This document shows positions 48,406 to 62,000 of a stretch of DNA of 64,000 nt, piece by piece. Every line of letters starts with the position of its first letter. The first letter of the stretch is position 1. The notes under the pieces are model-generated. The model did not search any database. It had not been told where the DNA came from and saw only the letters and a list, made by a program, of their open reading frames with translations. This DNA comes from Pseudoscleropodium purum (lineage: Eukaryota > Streptophyta > Bryopsida > Hypnales > Brachytheciaceae). Location: the NCBI GenBank assembly GCA_963969395.1, contig OZ017801.1:15257611-15321610 (forward strand). The letters are read 5' to 3'. Position numbers and translations under genes: made by a program.

Positions 48406-51376
48406 CAAGTAAATCTCTTCTTCTCCAAGTCCATGAACAAATCTTTTCTTATAATTTACTTACCTAATTCCATAATATACATTTTTTCCACCGTCACTTC
48501 TCATTACTCCCATTTGTCCAATGTCGACGAATCCGGTTCCTCCAGCGCATTCAGACCTCCTCCAGTGTTCATCCTCGGTTTTTAATTCTCATCCTTCTCA
48601 GGCTTGTAACAATGATGCATCTATCATCTGACTAGCAGTAGTACACGCAGTACATTCGAATCCTTTTCTGTAGTACACTGCTGGTACAACCATGTTCAGC
48701 TAAGTTACTTCAGTCTTGAATGAGGCTTTCCATAGTTCCATTCTAGCTTGGGTTCGTTTTCAGCGCGCAGGCTCTCTGAAGGTTGCATTTGCTGCACCCG
48801 TTGCGGATTGGAGAAACTTGTCGATCATGTCCTCTGCAAATTAAAGACACTTGCATCATAATGTGTATGCTAGGTACGCGATTTGCTTGCGTTTTCAGCT
48901 ACAAGCAGTTTGGTTTCAGCAGCACTTCACATTTTGATCGATTCACGAGTCTGTTCTGTTGCTTGGGTATTTGGGCACTACAGTAGTGAAAACATGGTCT
49001 GGGCTGGGTAGACTATGGAAATTAATGATCCATGAGAAGATTTGCATGATCACTTGCGGTAGTTGTGGGGTCTTTTCATGGCGTCATTTCGAATTCCTTG
49101 GTCACTGACAGGATGCTTAGTTCCATTACTTAGTGGGGCATGTACGTGGTCCAGCCCACCAAATCTTTGAACAATTGTGGATGTGGAGCTCTCGGAATTG
49201 GGAACTTTGAGATTTTAAAATGAGAGCCTTTTTTTTGAGAAGCTGGATTGATAGCCAATGGAAAAGGGATTCGGATTCATTTTATGCACAATCTTGAGTG
49301 AGTTATGGATACTCTCTGTAGTGAATTTGAGATTTCTGAGGCTTCTTTTGGTGGCCATCTACTGTGGAGATCTTGAGTGAGTTCTCAGAACTGATGGAGA
49401 GTGTTACAAACGCAGCCATTAACTGATGCATTTGTTAAGCATGTTTTTATTTGAATTATTTTACTTACCCAACCTATTAATTTCTCACAGGTTTCTTTGC
49501 AGGAAAGATACTGGGTGCTCGTCCATATATGGACGACGTCTTTAACTGGGTAGAATTTCAGATCAGTGTGCCAGCCCTCACTTGGTAAGATCCTGGATGT
49601 CTTCAGAACAATTACTTTTTGACCTCTGCATTGCAATTCCCTACTGGATAAACGACGTAACGTATTTTTGCACTTGATTGCTGGGGCTACAGAGTTGTGA
49701 AGCATTATTTATGCTTTGTGTTATTTTTTAAAATATAGTGACATTTCAGCCCGTGCTACACTACTTACATATATTACAAATAGTGTGTCTTTTGGGGAAA
49801 TGGAGTCATATTCAAGCAGTAATGGGATAAGTCAATGCAGCTGTGCTTTCAGTTGTTGGGAAAGTCCAATTGTACAGTACTTGCGCACACGCAAAGAATG
49901 CTCTCTAAAAGTTGTGATTCCAGCTGGTCTTGTCTCGTGGCCAATGTATCCATCTTGTGGCAAATAATCTTCGTGACTGGTCCTTACATTTGCAATACTA
50001 AATTCCGCTTCGCATGACTCTGAACCCAAGAATCTTTTACTTAACGAAAATTGTGGACGCAAGAATCATGCTGGAAGGACGCAGCCCTATCAGCAACCCC
50101 GAATTATCAGATTCAGAGATGAAGAGGTGCATTCTTGGTCTCTCAAAGTTTCCCTAAAAGTCAAATATCAGACTACTTTAGACCTCGGCCTCCTCATTGG
50201 GTTAAGTACTAGCTACCTTAGAGAAAAGATTTTAAATTGCAGTTTTTCAATCACCTACAATATTGAGGCACAATTCTTAAACTCTGACGCTCCTGTCATT
50301 GATGCCTTGTTGACCGCTAGAGTCCACGGAGGATACTAATTCTCGGAGTTTGAGTGAGCGGTTTGAGAAGAAGCTAAGGCTGGCAAGCAAATGGAAGCTT
50401 TCCGAGTGGAGTCATCACTTGAGTGAGGTTGGGTGAGTCTCATGACAGCAATTGTCTGTTCGGACCGAGGCAGGATGGGAATGTTCTAAGATTGATGTAA
50501 AGAAATGACACCGGTGACCCTCAAGAGGATTGAGATCTTTCAAAAACTATTGATGCGAATAAGTGATATGCCTCCATGAACTACCGAATCCAGGTAAGTT
50601 ATGTTGCTACATTGTTTCTCAATTCTTTACTTAGCACCTGCCTGCTCGTCAATCTCTGAATTCATCGATGAAGAACATTGCAAAAACCATGATAAATGCA
50701 TCTTTCCCTTCCAGATATGGCTTGAACTATGGCATCTTGTAAACTGAACTCTTGCTAGTTTAGAAATTGCGCTATTGTATTTTGAGTGACGCTTACCAGG
50801 AACAATTCCCGTCACATGAGAGAGGGAACGGAAAAAATCAAATTCGCTAAATTGACAGAATTCCTTGACTTTCAAGACGCATGGTTTGTAAAGTCGATCA
50901 GTAGCAGCTCTCATTTGTGTACATGAATGTCTCGATTTTTGGTGCCCGAATCACACCAATTAAACAAAACTGACGACGGAAGCCAGCATATGCAAATGAA
51001 TCGTTTTAAGCCAAGTATCGAGCAATTTTCTTATACAGGATAAGTCACTCCATCTCTGGCTACACCAACACAATAATTCAAAATCATAACCGCCCTACAA
51101 CTATTTCAAAATTCAATGTACAGAAACGTAAGCCCCAATTCCAATTAGCATCAAACACGGCGTATCATTGTAATACAATTTCTGAGCATTTACTCTGAAG
51201 TGACTAAACATCACATGGTTGTTTCTAGCAGGAAAACAGATGCAACATGGTTACCCCGATCAATAACTCGTCTGCATACCGCTGCATATAATTGTACAAA
51301 GTGAGCCTGTCAAAATTGACATATCTACAAATCTTTTAATATGCTAACCCGAATGTAGTCTACTCTCAGTTCCCCG
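48406..51376. other. Gene-space DNA without a confident gene
   Basis: GC is higher than in the neighbouring repeat blocks. The most gene-like piece is a possible plus-strand exon at about 49502-49580, bounded by TTTGCAG and GTAAGA, reading KILGARPYMDDVFNWVEFQI then SVPALT. I could not find partners for it or name its family. The 3' untranslated region of the copper ATPase gene probably lies in the right part. Other frames (49716-49967, 50127-50339, 50627-50914) show no motif. Confidence 0.4.
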
Positions 51377-54085
51377 TCATAGTACACGAGAAGACATACC
51401 TGGATGGCGTTCTTCTCTAGGCTTTGATTCCGGAAAGGAGTGAAACCGCAGCAATAACGAGTTGGAGACCACAATGATGCTACTCATGGCCATCATGCCA
51501 CCAGCAATGGAGGGCGTTAGAGCAAAATCCTGGCTGGGAAGCAAAACGCCAGCAGCAAGGGGAACCGACACAAGGTTGTAAGCAAGAGCCCAACCAAGGT
51601 TTTGGTACACTTTGTCCATGGTGGCACGGGACAGATCAATCGCATCCACCACCTGGGAGAGACGATTCCCAAGCAAAATAACAGAAGCAGCGTCCGATGC
51701 AGCGTCCACTCGTGCTTGAGTTTTGAGCGCCATACCCACATTAGCACACGCCAACGCTGGCGCATCGTTCACTCCATCGCCAACCATTGCAACAATCCCA
51801 CCTTCCTTTCGTAACTGGGAGACGTAGTTCGATTTGTCTTGTGGTCTCAAGCCGCCTTGCACGTCGGCCTTCGCTATTCCCACGAGCGCTGCCACATTCA
51901 CAGCCGCCTCTTCCTTGTCACCTGACAATATCACTGTTCTCAATCCTTTGCTCTTCAGATTCGCTATGGTTACTTTCGCATCTTGTCGCAAGTTGTCGGT
52001 AACAGCAATAGCTCCAATCACACCCTGGCCTTCCAATCCAACGAACACCACCGTCTGCGACTTCTCTGGGTTTGAGGTGTGTAACGTTTTCTGTAGCAGT
52101 GACTCACGTAGCTCCGAAGCGCGTTCGTTTGAGGTGTCCACTTTGCAACACCCGCTCACCCAGTCGAACAATCCAACCGCAGCAATACGACCATCCACCT
52201 CTGCCAATGCACCAAAACCAGGCTCTGTCAACTGCCCATGCGTGGGTAGAATCTTGTTCCCCTGAATCTCAGCTTGGGATATAATGGCGGATCCAATCGG
52301 GTGAACAGTATGCTTCTCCACTGCAGCAGCAAGAGTCAAAATATCCTCCTCACGAAACCCGTTTACAGCTACAATTCCAGCAACACTAGGGCAACCCTCA
52401 GTGAGAGTACCGGTTTTATCAAACACTACGGAATCCACACTTGCCAGACGCTCAAGCACATCGCCTCCTCGCACAAGCAATCCTCGCTTTGCCCCAAGAG
52501 AAGTCCCAACGAGAACTGCAGTTGGAGTGGCTAACCCGAGTGCACAAGGACATGCCACTACGAGCACGTCAATGGCAAGCTTGAGGCTCAACAACAACGC
52601 ATCACCATCTGGTCCTGCAGCGTCGTTTAGTAACACATCGGGAAACAGGGAAGTACCAAGGAAGTACCAAAACGCAAAAGTGGCACCCGATAAACCCATG
52701 ATAGTGAAGGCGAAAGGGCCCGCTATGGCGTCCGCCAGTCTTTGCACAGGCGCCTCACGCCCTTGCGCTTCCTCAACCAGTTTCACAATTGATGCAACAG
52801 CGGACTTGGCTCCAGTAGTGACAGCTTCCACTCTGATAGGCCCCTCCCAGTTTATAGTTCCAGCTGAGACAGCGTCGCCCTCTGATTTCACCACTGGTAG
52901 AGGCTCCCCTGTGAGCATGGCCTCTTCCACTGCGCTTCTCCCTTGTAAAATCTTGCCATCCACAGGGATAGTCTCCCCTGGCAATACCAACACACAATCA
53001 CCAGGACGAATTCGCTCCGTTTCCACTTGCAAATGCAACCCGTCGTTGCCTTCTTCCGACAGTACTAACCTAGACTTGGATGGCACCAACGACAGAAGCT
53101 CCTGCATATCACTGGAAGCTTGAGCGCGTGCCCTAATTTCAAGCGATCTTCCCAATAGCACAAACGCAAGCAACATCACGGGCTCGTCGAAAAAGGATGC
53201 GTCCCAATTCAAGCCTGGATTCGCAATCGAGATTGCACTAATGACGAATGCGGCCGAAGCACCAATGCCTACAAGCGTATTCATATTCGGGGAGCGTCGT
53301 GCCATGGCCTTAAAACCGTCGAGGACAAGCTCCCGAGCTGGACCAAGAAGAGTAACAGACGCGATAGAGCACTTCCATAAAGGATTGTGGAGCCAATTCA
53401 GGAAAGGGCCGTGAAGATGGATACCAACAGAGTGCAAAAGATGTGTAGCGTGAGAGCCGCAACACAATGCGACCAAAGACCAAGCGAAAGCCACCTGCGC
53501 GGTGCTCTTGTCCAGCGCCGCGCGCTTCTTCACAACATTCTCCTCGCGCTTCGCCCCGACGCTTCCCGAATCCACGTCACGGAGCTTGGAAGGGAAGCCG
53601 CAGCTCGTCAAATGCGCCGCAAGCTCCAAGCTCAAGCTCTCGACGGAACCGCCAGGTCGAAACCGAATGGCCGCGGTCTCCGTGAGCATGTTCACGGCAG
53701 CAGTGTCGACAGATTCTTGGGAAGTAAGCAAAGAGCGCACTCGCGCGACACAGCCGCCGCACATCATCCCCTCCACGTCTAACAACACCACTTCCGAGCT
53801 CGCTTCCTGCGCTTCAGATTCCGCTTCCACTTCCACATCCACCAAACTTTGCACGTCGCGCACAGTTCGCAACGCCGCGCATCGTTGCAAACCTCGAATT
53901 CCTTCGTTTCTCAATTTCCTCACCTCAAAATTGACTCCACAACGAATCGCAATTCCCCGTTTACAAACTTCCAAGCTCGCATTCGGAAATCTCCCGCTTG
54001 AAACACTAAATCCTTGCCCTGCAACGAGCATTGGCCGGGGAAGACCCCGGCCATGGCATAATCGCAACGAATACACACTCTCCAT
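51377..54085 (-). CDS. PAA2: Plastid Cu+-ATPase, PAA2/HMA8 type, intronless
   Basis: P1B-type copper-transporting ATPase of 902 residues. In Arabidopsis the PAA2/HMA8 orthologue moves Cu+ across the thylakoid membrane to supply plastocyanin. An N-terminal transit-like, basic, Ser-rich stretch (about 1-75) precedes one heavy-metal domain with GMMCGGC (106-112). Membrane segments follow; the actuator region has TGEP (392-395); the ion-path motif CPC is at 512-514; the phosphorylation site DKTGT is at 556-560; the nucleotide-binding HP is at 595-596; the hinge GDGVND is at 769-774; the last two membrane segments are at about 832-885. Sequence blocks such as [25 protein letters not shown] and [14 protein letters not shown] match PAA2 rather than PAA1. 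The usual length is about 880-910. The frame has no intron, whereas the Arabidopsis gene has many. A possible donor (CCAG|gtatgt near 51402) could give an alternative C-terminus. No missing catalytic residue. Confidence 0.95.
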   Translation of the reverse strand: MESVYSLRLCHGRGLPRPMLVAGQGFSVSSGRFPNASLEVCKRGIAIRCGVNFEVRKLRNEGIRGLQRCAALRTVRDVQSLVDVEVEAESEAQEASSEVVLLDVEGMMCGGCVARVRSLLTSQESVDTAAVNMLTETAAIRFRPGGSVESLSLELAAHLTSCGFPSKLRDVDSGSVGAKREENVVKKRAALDKSTAQVAFAWSLVALCCGSHATHLLHSVGIHLHGPFLNWLHNPLWKCSIASVTLLGPARELVLDGFKAMARRSPNMNTLVGIGASAAFVISAISIANPGLNWDASFFDEPVMLLAFVLLGRSLEIRARAQASSDMQELLSLVPSKSRLVLSEEGNDGLHLQVETERIRPGDCVLVLPGETIPVDGKILQGRSAVEEAMLTGEPLPVVKSEGDAVSAGTINWEGPIRVEAVTTGAKSAVASIVKLVEEAQGREAPVQRLADAIAGPFAFTIMGLSGATFAFWYFLGTSLFPDVLLNDAAGPDGDALLLSLKLAIDVLVVACPCALGLATPTAVLVGTSLGAKRGLLVRGGDVLERLASVDSVVFDKTGTLTEGCPSVAGIVAVNGFREEDILTLAAAVEKHTVHPIGSAIISQAEIQGNKILPTHGQLTEPGFGALAEVDGRIAAVGLFDWVSGCCKVDTSNERASELRESLLQKTLHTSNPEKSQTVVFVGLEGQGVIGAIAVTDNLRQDAKVTIANLKSKGLRTVILSGDKEEAAVNVAALVGIAKADVQGGLRPQDKSNYVSQLRKEGGIVAMVGDGVNDAPALACANVGMALKTQARVDAASDAASVILLGNRLSQVVDAIDLSRATMDKVYQNLGWALAYNLVSVPLAAGVLLPSQDFALTPSIAGGMMAMSSIIVVSNSLLLRFHSFPESKPREERHPGMSSRVL

Positions 54086-54310
54086 CGCACTGAAGGCTCC
54101 CCAATTCTAAACCTCAATAACAAACCTCTCCTCCATCATGCTCCAAAACTCAACTCCGCCATAGCCTTATCCAACCACAGTCATCACCAGAAAGTCCTAT
54201 CCAGCTCCAATCACAAAATCACACTCAAAACAACCATAATCACCGAAAACACCCAAATCCCCCTAAACACCAGAAAAGTCAAAATTTCTTAATCTTCACA
54301 CCATGTTTCA

Positions 54311-54695
54311 CTAATCCTGCTTCCAATTCTCCATGGTAGTCATCACCGACACATATCCTGCGCCATCGTGCAACTCCCAAGCGTCGACCATCGGGACCCT
54401 GATCGAATAGTCAAGCGCTGCGGCGAACTTACAATTGGCGAGCAACTGGAGGTCGCACGCGAGTGGGAACTGGCTGGATGGCCAATGTGGGGTATCTGAT
54501 CCGTTGGAAAATTTGGGTAGCTGGAGGACGGCAATTGGGGAATTGGGGTTTTGGATTGGGCGAATTGGAGAGACGGCTGATGCTTTGGCTGGGAGATTTT
54601 AAAATATTAAGTCTGGGCCATCTGGGTCCAAGGATTCGTGTTTTGTGTGGTTGTGGTGGATGCAGGTGGAAGCAGGTGGGCGACGCCATAGCCAC
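54311..54695 (-). other. Possible small plastid-targeted protein, frames broken
   Basis: Just upstream of the copper ATPase on the same strand. One frame starts MAMASPTCFHLHPPQPHKTR at 54695, is rich in Ser, Pro and Arg like a plastid transit peptide, and stops at 54429. A second frame overlaps from about 54598 and reads on through LACDLQLLANCKFAAALDYS, VPMVDAWELHDGAGYVSVMT and NWKQD to a TAG at 54311. The second frame looks coding-like. The only splice I see that joins the frames would need an intron of about 35 nt, too short for plants, so this may be a frameshifted pseudogene, a sequencing error or two chance frames. Product unknown. Confidence 0.35.
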
Positions 54696-54909
54696 GGTGT
54701 CGGAGCTCTCGTTGGTGCATACCGAGATCCCTTATCCGTCTTCCGCAAACGCAGGGACGGGCGGTCTTTCTAGGTGAGTTCGGCGCTGGTAAGGTGAACC
54801 TTCGCGTTACCTTCGAACCTCAATTTCACACTATTCATGTACCCAGTGGATACATTGCAGAAGGAAAATGTACACCTCATTTACATGATTGCAGAATTGG
54901 AATTGCAAG
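54696..54909. other. Spacer before foldback element
   Basis: Short region between the coding-like segment and the foldback at 54910. A plus-strand frame ends at 54777. No feature assigned. Confidence 0.35.
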
Positions 54910-55739
54910 ACGCTAAATCTTCCATTCGAAGGTGGGCCCACCTAACATGGCATGCGGGTTGGATGACATCGCCTAAGTGGAGACATAGACATAGACGCAA
55001 GAGCATGGCCTCAAAAGACAACACCTCGATAGAATTGCACGATTGCGAGTCAATTTTAATATCTTGCAAGTTCTATACACAGTGAACATGGTTACAGGTT
55101 TAGGATTTTAGGCAACGATTTTAGGGTTTAGAGATGAGGTTTGGGATTTAGATGTCCTACTTTAACCCACATATCTTGCATGGGTTGTTATACCTCCTAT
55201 TCCAAGATATGTATATAAAGAGCTTGTCTTCTCAATTCTAAATGCAATTAATGGATGACTTTTAAGGCAAAGTATGATAGATGTTGAATTCAATAAGTGA
55301 TATGAATAAAATTCTATAAGTGGTTTGAATTTTCTTTTGAAGTATTTGTGAGCACTTCTTCTTTAAAAACATCATTGCGTTTTTTTGCTTTTCAAAGAAA
55401 ATTTTGGTAGACAATATTCACAACATTGTTTTTTGAATCCTACAAAAAAAACATTACGTAGGGCAATTTAGATAACATTTTTTGAATTTTTTGTAGAATG
55501 TAGAAATAGTAGGGTCTCCAAAAAATAAAATTTATGATAATCCTAAAACCACTAAAGTCCTTATTTTATGCAGGATCTATAGAGCAATGATGTTTTTAAG
55601 AAATGCTCACAAATGCTTTAAAAGAAAATTCATACTACTTATAGAATTTTGTTCATATCACTTTTTAAATTCAACATCTACCACACTTTGTTTTAAAAGC
55701 CATCCATTATTTGCATTTAGAATTGAGAAGACAAACTCT

Positions 55740-55770
<31 letters not shown>

Positions 55771-56090
55771 GCGAGGATAGATAGGAGGTAAAACAACCCA
55801 TGTGGGATATGTGGGATAAAGTAAGACATTTAAATCCCAAACCCCCACCCTAAACCCTCAAAATGCCACCTAAATCCTTAAACCCGTTGTTGAGTTGACT
55901 ATGTGTAGGACCTAGAGGACAATTAAATTGTCTCATGGTCATGCAATTCCATTGAGGTGCTATCCTCCAAAGCCCTGCTCTTGTATCTATGTCTATGTCC
56001 AACCACAAGGGTGCTCGGTTGGGCAACAGCATCCAACCCGTGTATCTTATCAGGTAGGCCCACCTTCGAATGGAGGATTTAATGATATGC
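54910..56090. mobile_element. 1.2-kb foldback with about 470-500 bp arms
   Basis: Left arm about 54910-55380 and right arm about 55580-56090 are inverted copies around a roughly 200-bp centre. Matching landmarks, left versus right reversed, are CCATTCGAAGGTGGGC, the CGGGTTGGATG block, GACATAGACATAGA, ACACCTC(A)AT(A)GAATTGCA, the CTTCTCAATTCTAAATGCA block and the GTGAGCA..TTT block. A (TA)n tract at 55741-55770 sits in the right arm. The outer 150 bp of each arm keeps a shared translated stretch (SSIRRWAHL / SSIRRWAYL ... GWM), hinting at captured coding sequence. Best guess is a non-autonomous DNA element with long terminal inverted repeats. Confidence 0.78.
55741..55770. repeat. TA dinucleotide microsatellite
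   Basis: About 13-14 TA units in the right arm of the foldback. The left arm has only a short ATATGTATATAAAG there, so the tract expanded after the arms formed. Confidence 0.9.
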
Positions 56091-59000
56091 ATTGGAATTT
56101 AGAACATAATGGAGATGGTTCACTTCAACACTTTTTTTTCATTTTTCACTAAGATGGCTCAAAAATTTAGTTGAAGTAATCAATTCTAGCAACTTTTGCA
56201 AAACACTATTACTAATAAGATAGCTATGACAATTTTTCTGAAGATCTTTAACAAAACTTGTCACAAAAATGTTATGAAATGTAGCTAAGAATCACATTTT
56301 TCTCCTTAAATTTCTACTAGATCCAAAAGTAGACCAAAGTATGCATTTGTAAAACTTTGGTGATATTTAGCCTAAAGAAGAACAGATGCTATCTTTTGTA
56401 GGCCTTTCTTGTAATCATCATTGTGACATGGTGCATTGTAGGAAAAAAATGGAGGGTTCAAAAAGAGTCAAATCCACTCATCTTGAACATGTTATTGAAG
56501 CGACATGATAAACTTGATATGAATTAAATCTTTTGGTATTAACATTAGAAGATGATGAGTATTTGATGAATGATTTTGAGAGTTTGTAGAATTAGAGTGA
56601 CTTTGTGTTGGAAGAAATATGGATCCTACTAAGTATTCAAGTGAATTGTTGAGCATATTCTTGATTTTTTTAATTTTATGGAACAATACTTTTAGAATTT
56701 TTTTCGAATTTTAGGAAAAAAATAGGATCTATTGAATATGACTTGATTTTTTTACATTCTTTTTTACCCAAAAAAAGATTGCATATCTAATAGAAGTCCA
56801 TGTATATTTCAATTAATTCTAGTTCCCTCCTCAAAGGCTCAAACTCAATCGTCTAAATACTCTTACTAATTTTATTCTAGCACTGTCATAGGTAGATGAC
56901 ACTACAAATATAATCATATTGTTTTATAATTAAGCTTATGTGTATATTGCATTTGATAAATATATGAACATAAAGAATTTGTTTTTTAATACTCAAAATA
57001 GTGAAACATTATTCAATAACTCAATTACAATGAAATCTATTAATCAACATTCTTTTTGAACTGGTGTTAATTGAAAGTGTTAGTTTGAAAGGGCATCAAA
57101 AAATTATATAATATAACGAATATCAAAAAATAATCTAATAGTCGCATTTAATGACATTATCCCCCATTTGAGATACCAACCATCAAATATACTAATGGAT
57201 TTCTTTTAGTGAGCGATTGATGATGCTCTAAGTATTGATTTCAATCGAATTAGCTAGGTGGATAGCATTAAGGGACAACAATTTTGAAGATAGTTGTAAG
57301 TCTAATTGACACCTAAGAAATTGCAAAAAATGTTGAATTGCAATTCGGTAGTCTACAAATGCATTGAATGACACTCACCATCTTATATATGCAAATAATA
57401 AAAAATGAATTGTCATCTATTACATATGTTGTTATAAAATTTAATTTAGAAAAAATTATTTTTGTAATTTGCTTGAATTAGTTGTTTGACTTCAAATGAA
57501 TTCCATTCATTGGTTTAATTGGATCATGTTTGTAAAGTTGATGTGTTTCATAGTTCCAAATAGGTTTAGACATTTGTCCCCAAAGGTGTCAATTACTTGA
57601 AATTATGTCATTGAACAACAATGTACAAGGCAATAACAAATATTTCATTAAAATGGTAATATTCTACAAATTTGGCACTTTAAGGTTCAGAACGTGCGGT
57701 CTAAACTACATAACTGTCCTAGATTTTAAGGTTTCAGGGTCTGAAAGCTATACTAGTCTTAGAAATTTAATGGAAAAATGGCAGAAAAATGGCGCCCTTT
57801 TAGCGAAATATTTGTTCAATTTAAATATGAAGCTTTGTTGTAAGAAATAATAACCATGTTGAGCCACATAAATATCAAAGGAAATAATGTTCTACCACTA
57901 AGTTTAGAATTTTAGTTACCAATGGGGACATTAGAACTAAAAGTCATTGTATAGTGAAGCCTAAAATCATCATAAAAAAACTAAAACTGTGAAGTAAATG
58001 CTGGACATGCACTAGCCCCTACAGCTATCATTAAACACTTGAAAGTCTAGATGCATTGGATATAGACTTGAGTTAAAGCCATTTGCCGCCAAAGAATATC
58101 ATCCATAACATCCACATATTTGACCATCCACCTCCAAAGGGCATTTTCCATCACACAACAAATGAATGGCTATTAGTTTGTCACCTTTGGGCCATTTTTC
58201 TTACTTTTTCATCTACTTTTTCAATTGGTATTTTTTATCAAAATATTTAGACCATTTTGTACCCTTTTTTTTTATCTCTCCCATTGTCTATCTAGTATGT
58301 CATGGTTGTAGATCTACATCCATTTGATATATATCTTAAAATGCTTGCATCCAAATGAACTTCTTTTGGATATGATTTGTGTGCAAATACTAGAATGCCA
58401 CATCCCTATCAACTCATGATTTGCATGAAACCTTTCATGTATGAATAAAATCCAAATATACACTATAAAAAATTGATGTTTTTTTAAACATTGTAAAAAA
58501 AGTGCTCAAACATCAAATCAGATACGAAAGGTTAATGTCACCTAAAATCTATTATAATTAACAGAAAAATATGCTCAATTTGAGCTTGTTTTTTTCCAAC
58601 ATCACAAAAAACATGGTCTTTGAAGCTTTTCAAAATGCAACATTTGGACACCTTATGTAAGTGTCACATGGACTAGGAGAGTCACATAGAATTTTTCATC
58701 CAAACCATCTATGACATGGCACTTGATGTAGAACTTAATAGGGTGGCAATAAAATGATGATGTGGCATGCCTAATCAACACACTTTTATGTTGTTTGAAA
58801 ATTTTAATGTTGTTTTTTTAGACGGAAAATGAGATGTTTTTTGAGACATCAATTGGTGCATACCATATTTGTAGGGCAAGGTCAACAAAAAACAATTTGT
58901 TAAAATAAATTTAAAAAGAAAATAAAAACAACAAGAAAAATTGTTGAATTCACTAAGAATAAAAGAAAACTTACCATCTACCATCAAGAGAATTTTTGAT

Positions 59001-62000
59001 GGCCAAATGAAAGAATTCCTTCACTGAAAATTAGTAAGAATGGAGATTACAGAGGTTATATTTGTATCTATTCTTTGTCCATGGTGAGAGAAAAAATATG
59101 GGATAGCTAAAATATGGAAACTTAGCCATTGTACATCTCGACATTGTTTCAAATATATAGACGTTTCAAGCATTTCAATGTTGTTTCATACACCATAATG
59201 TTGTTCTCAATGTTGTTTTTGACATCTAGATCATGTGGTTTCAAACATTTTATATTGACCACAATTCTTGTTATAAATATCCCATATGGATTGTTTTACT
59301 CCTTACTACCCTACTTGTATAAAGGTCATTTTTTCATCCATTGTACTCATCCATCCATTTCTTTTTTCTCAAGTTTTTTCTGCAAAGCATGCCATGTAGT
59401 TACTCTTTTTCTAAATTTTTTTTATATATAGTCAACATTTTACCATAAATTGTAATAATTTTACTAACTTATCCATTGTCAAAATCGGTCTACTTGCTAA
59501 CATTGTCAACTTCAATGATAACATCAACTTGAATTTACAATAATCTACCTTGTTAGGCTAGATGCCCTTTGACATCTTCATCTTTTATTGGACATCATGT
59601 GTTAGTGGTCAAATTCAACCAAAAACATGAATTTTTTAGAGTGATAGAAAAAGAAGACTAGAAATAAAAGCATCCTTGGCAAAAGAGATTGACCACTTGA
59701 AACCATGAGTAAAACATATTGAATTCTTTTGTACAAACTTATACTTTGATGCATCATTTTAGCTATGTAAAAACAAAAATATTTAAGAAAATGACAAGAA
59801 ATAGAATCTCCATCCCTCTCACACATACATGTCTCTATAACATTATGCATGAACATCCCACCTCCATAGAGTGAGTCATATATGACTCACCAATCATCAT
59901 CTAAGAGCATACACAATGAAACAGACTTTCATGATGTAATAACATAATGAAGGGGCAACTTCAAAAAATACTCTCCAATGCAATTGGTATTGGTCTCTCA
60001 TAATTCTTTGGCTTTGAATTGGATTTTTTTTAAAAAGTCAATAGAATAGAATGAAGTCTATGCCCTTCTACTTGAAAATTCAATATTGTCCATGTTTCTA
60101 GTCATACATTGCAAAATGCAAATGCTCTAATTTTATTATTTATGCATCAATTCATTCTTTCTAGTTTCCAAATTCAATTTCCAAACTTTTGGGCTTCAAC
60201 CCCAACTCATTATGACCTATTGTTTGATACAATGCCTATTTTTTCCCATATTTCTTCATCTCATTTTTGTAGAATATTGTAGAGGTTTTTTTTTCACTAG
60301 CAATAGACCAGCATCTTGTAGATATCTACTTTTCCTATGAGCCCTCTGATACAATGACATTTTCCTACTTGATTGTTGGTTCACCAACAACTTACAAAAA
60401 TGTTGTAAAAACATACTATTAAAGCAATAAAGGATACAAATGTTGTGCAATGAATGGACCACCGCAACCATTTCTACATGTAGCAATTCAATTTTGCTCA
60501 TTGTCAATAGAAGTTTCCTCAGATCATCATCTAATTGGATGTTAATGAATGAACATTCAAGGACCGTGATTCTTGTGATTTGTACCAAAAGCCTTTACTA
60601 ATCCAAATAGCAATGCAAGAGTATGAACAATAAGTCGTGAGTGGTATAGTGTTAAGAATAGGATAAATATTAAAAAAAATGATTTCTATTGGTGTAAACA
60701 ACAGAATAAATAACTTTACGATTTTCAAAAAAATCAAACCTTTAAATTTAAGTATTTTTTCTGAATAAGTCATTAAAAAGAGCCTATGACTATGCTATAA
60801 AGACAACAATAGTAGCATTGAGAATATCTAAAAAACAAACAAATTGCATTACTAACTTGCATCTTACACCACACCCATCTAGGTTCATTATTTTGAGTTG
60901 ACTTAGTTGCGAGCAATACCCTAGTATATTGGAAGTAGCCCTTTTTTGCCAAATTGATGAAGGAGAGAAACAATTGCATAGTAGTCAATGGAGATTGGCA
61001 TCTATGAAGAGTTTTTTTAGTTGTCAAAGGAAGTCAAATTGGTTGTTTCAATTGAAGCTGAAACACTACATTAGAAGAAGATTGAGGAGACAAATATGCT
61101 GGTATTTAATATAAAGACTAGAAATAGCAAGAAACGAGGCATAGTTGATAACAACCCAATTATTTTGGACATTGTGGAAGTCATCTCAACGGATTGCTTC
61201 AATTGTCCCTAGTTGCAATGTCTATAATAACTATAGAAGTGATCACCTTCTTTTAGTTCAAACTAAGTTCACATTGTGTTTCAATATTGGTGGTGTAGTA
61301 TCCTACATATTAATTATATTGAATGCAAACACTCTAATAATGTTGAATTCTCAGTTAATCCATTAATGGACATGAACACTTGCATGGACTTTTTAATAGC
61401 TATTGTTTTTGACAAATTGGCCATCTTCAATCTCTCCAATCCTTTATTCAAAGTTCTAGATTGGAATGTCTTTGATGATGAATTTATTGAATACAACTTC
61501 AATTTTCCTTTAAAGTTCTTCCAAAAATGGCAAGGCAGTCATGCTTTTTATCCCATAAAAATGATTGATTTGTCATAACACACTTGGATATGGTAAGGTG
61601 CATGCGCTTTGGCTTCACCAAGATTGGTAAAGCATAAATGAGCTCCATCTTATATGGTTTATATTCTATCATATACTTCTTCTTGATTGTGTAATTCCAA
61701 GTGAGCTTGTATTCATTTATATTGTTGACTTTTCATTGTGATGTCATGGGCTCATGCCATGTACTACTATATTGAATTGACAATCTAAATGTTTCTAGAT
61801 TTTGCACTTACCAATGCTTGGAAAATAGATTAAATTTCATGGTAGTTTTGCAAGCATCTCAATTTGCACTTATTGAAATTGAGGATGCCATCAAGTTGCT
61901 CTCAAACCCAACATTACTATATTCAAAGTTGTGTTGTAGCCACTAAGAGGAAAACATTTTTTAATGATGGTGGGAATCCAAAGCACCACACACTAGACTA

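Noticed and set aside
51517..54110. Many long open frames on the opposite strand and in other frames (for example 52401-53123 and 53502-54110 plus)
   Set aside because: They are antisense or frame-shifted shadows of the well-supported copper ATPase, with no motifs of their own.
54399..54433. Intron joining the two frames upstream of the copper ATPase
   Set aside because: GT and AG are present and the phase fits, but 35 nt is shorter than plant introns allow.
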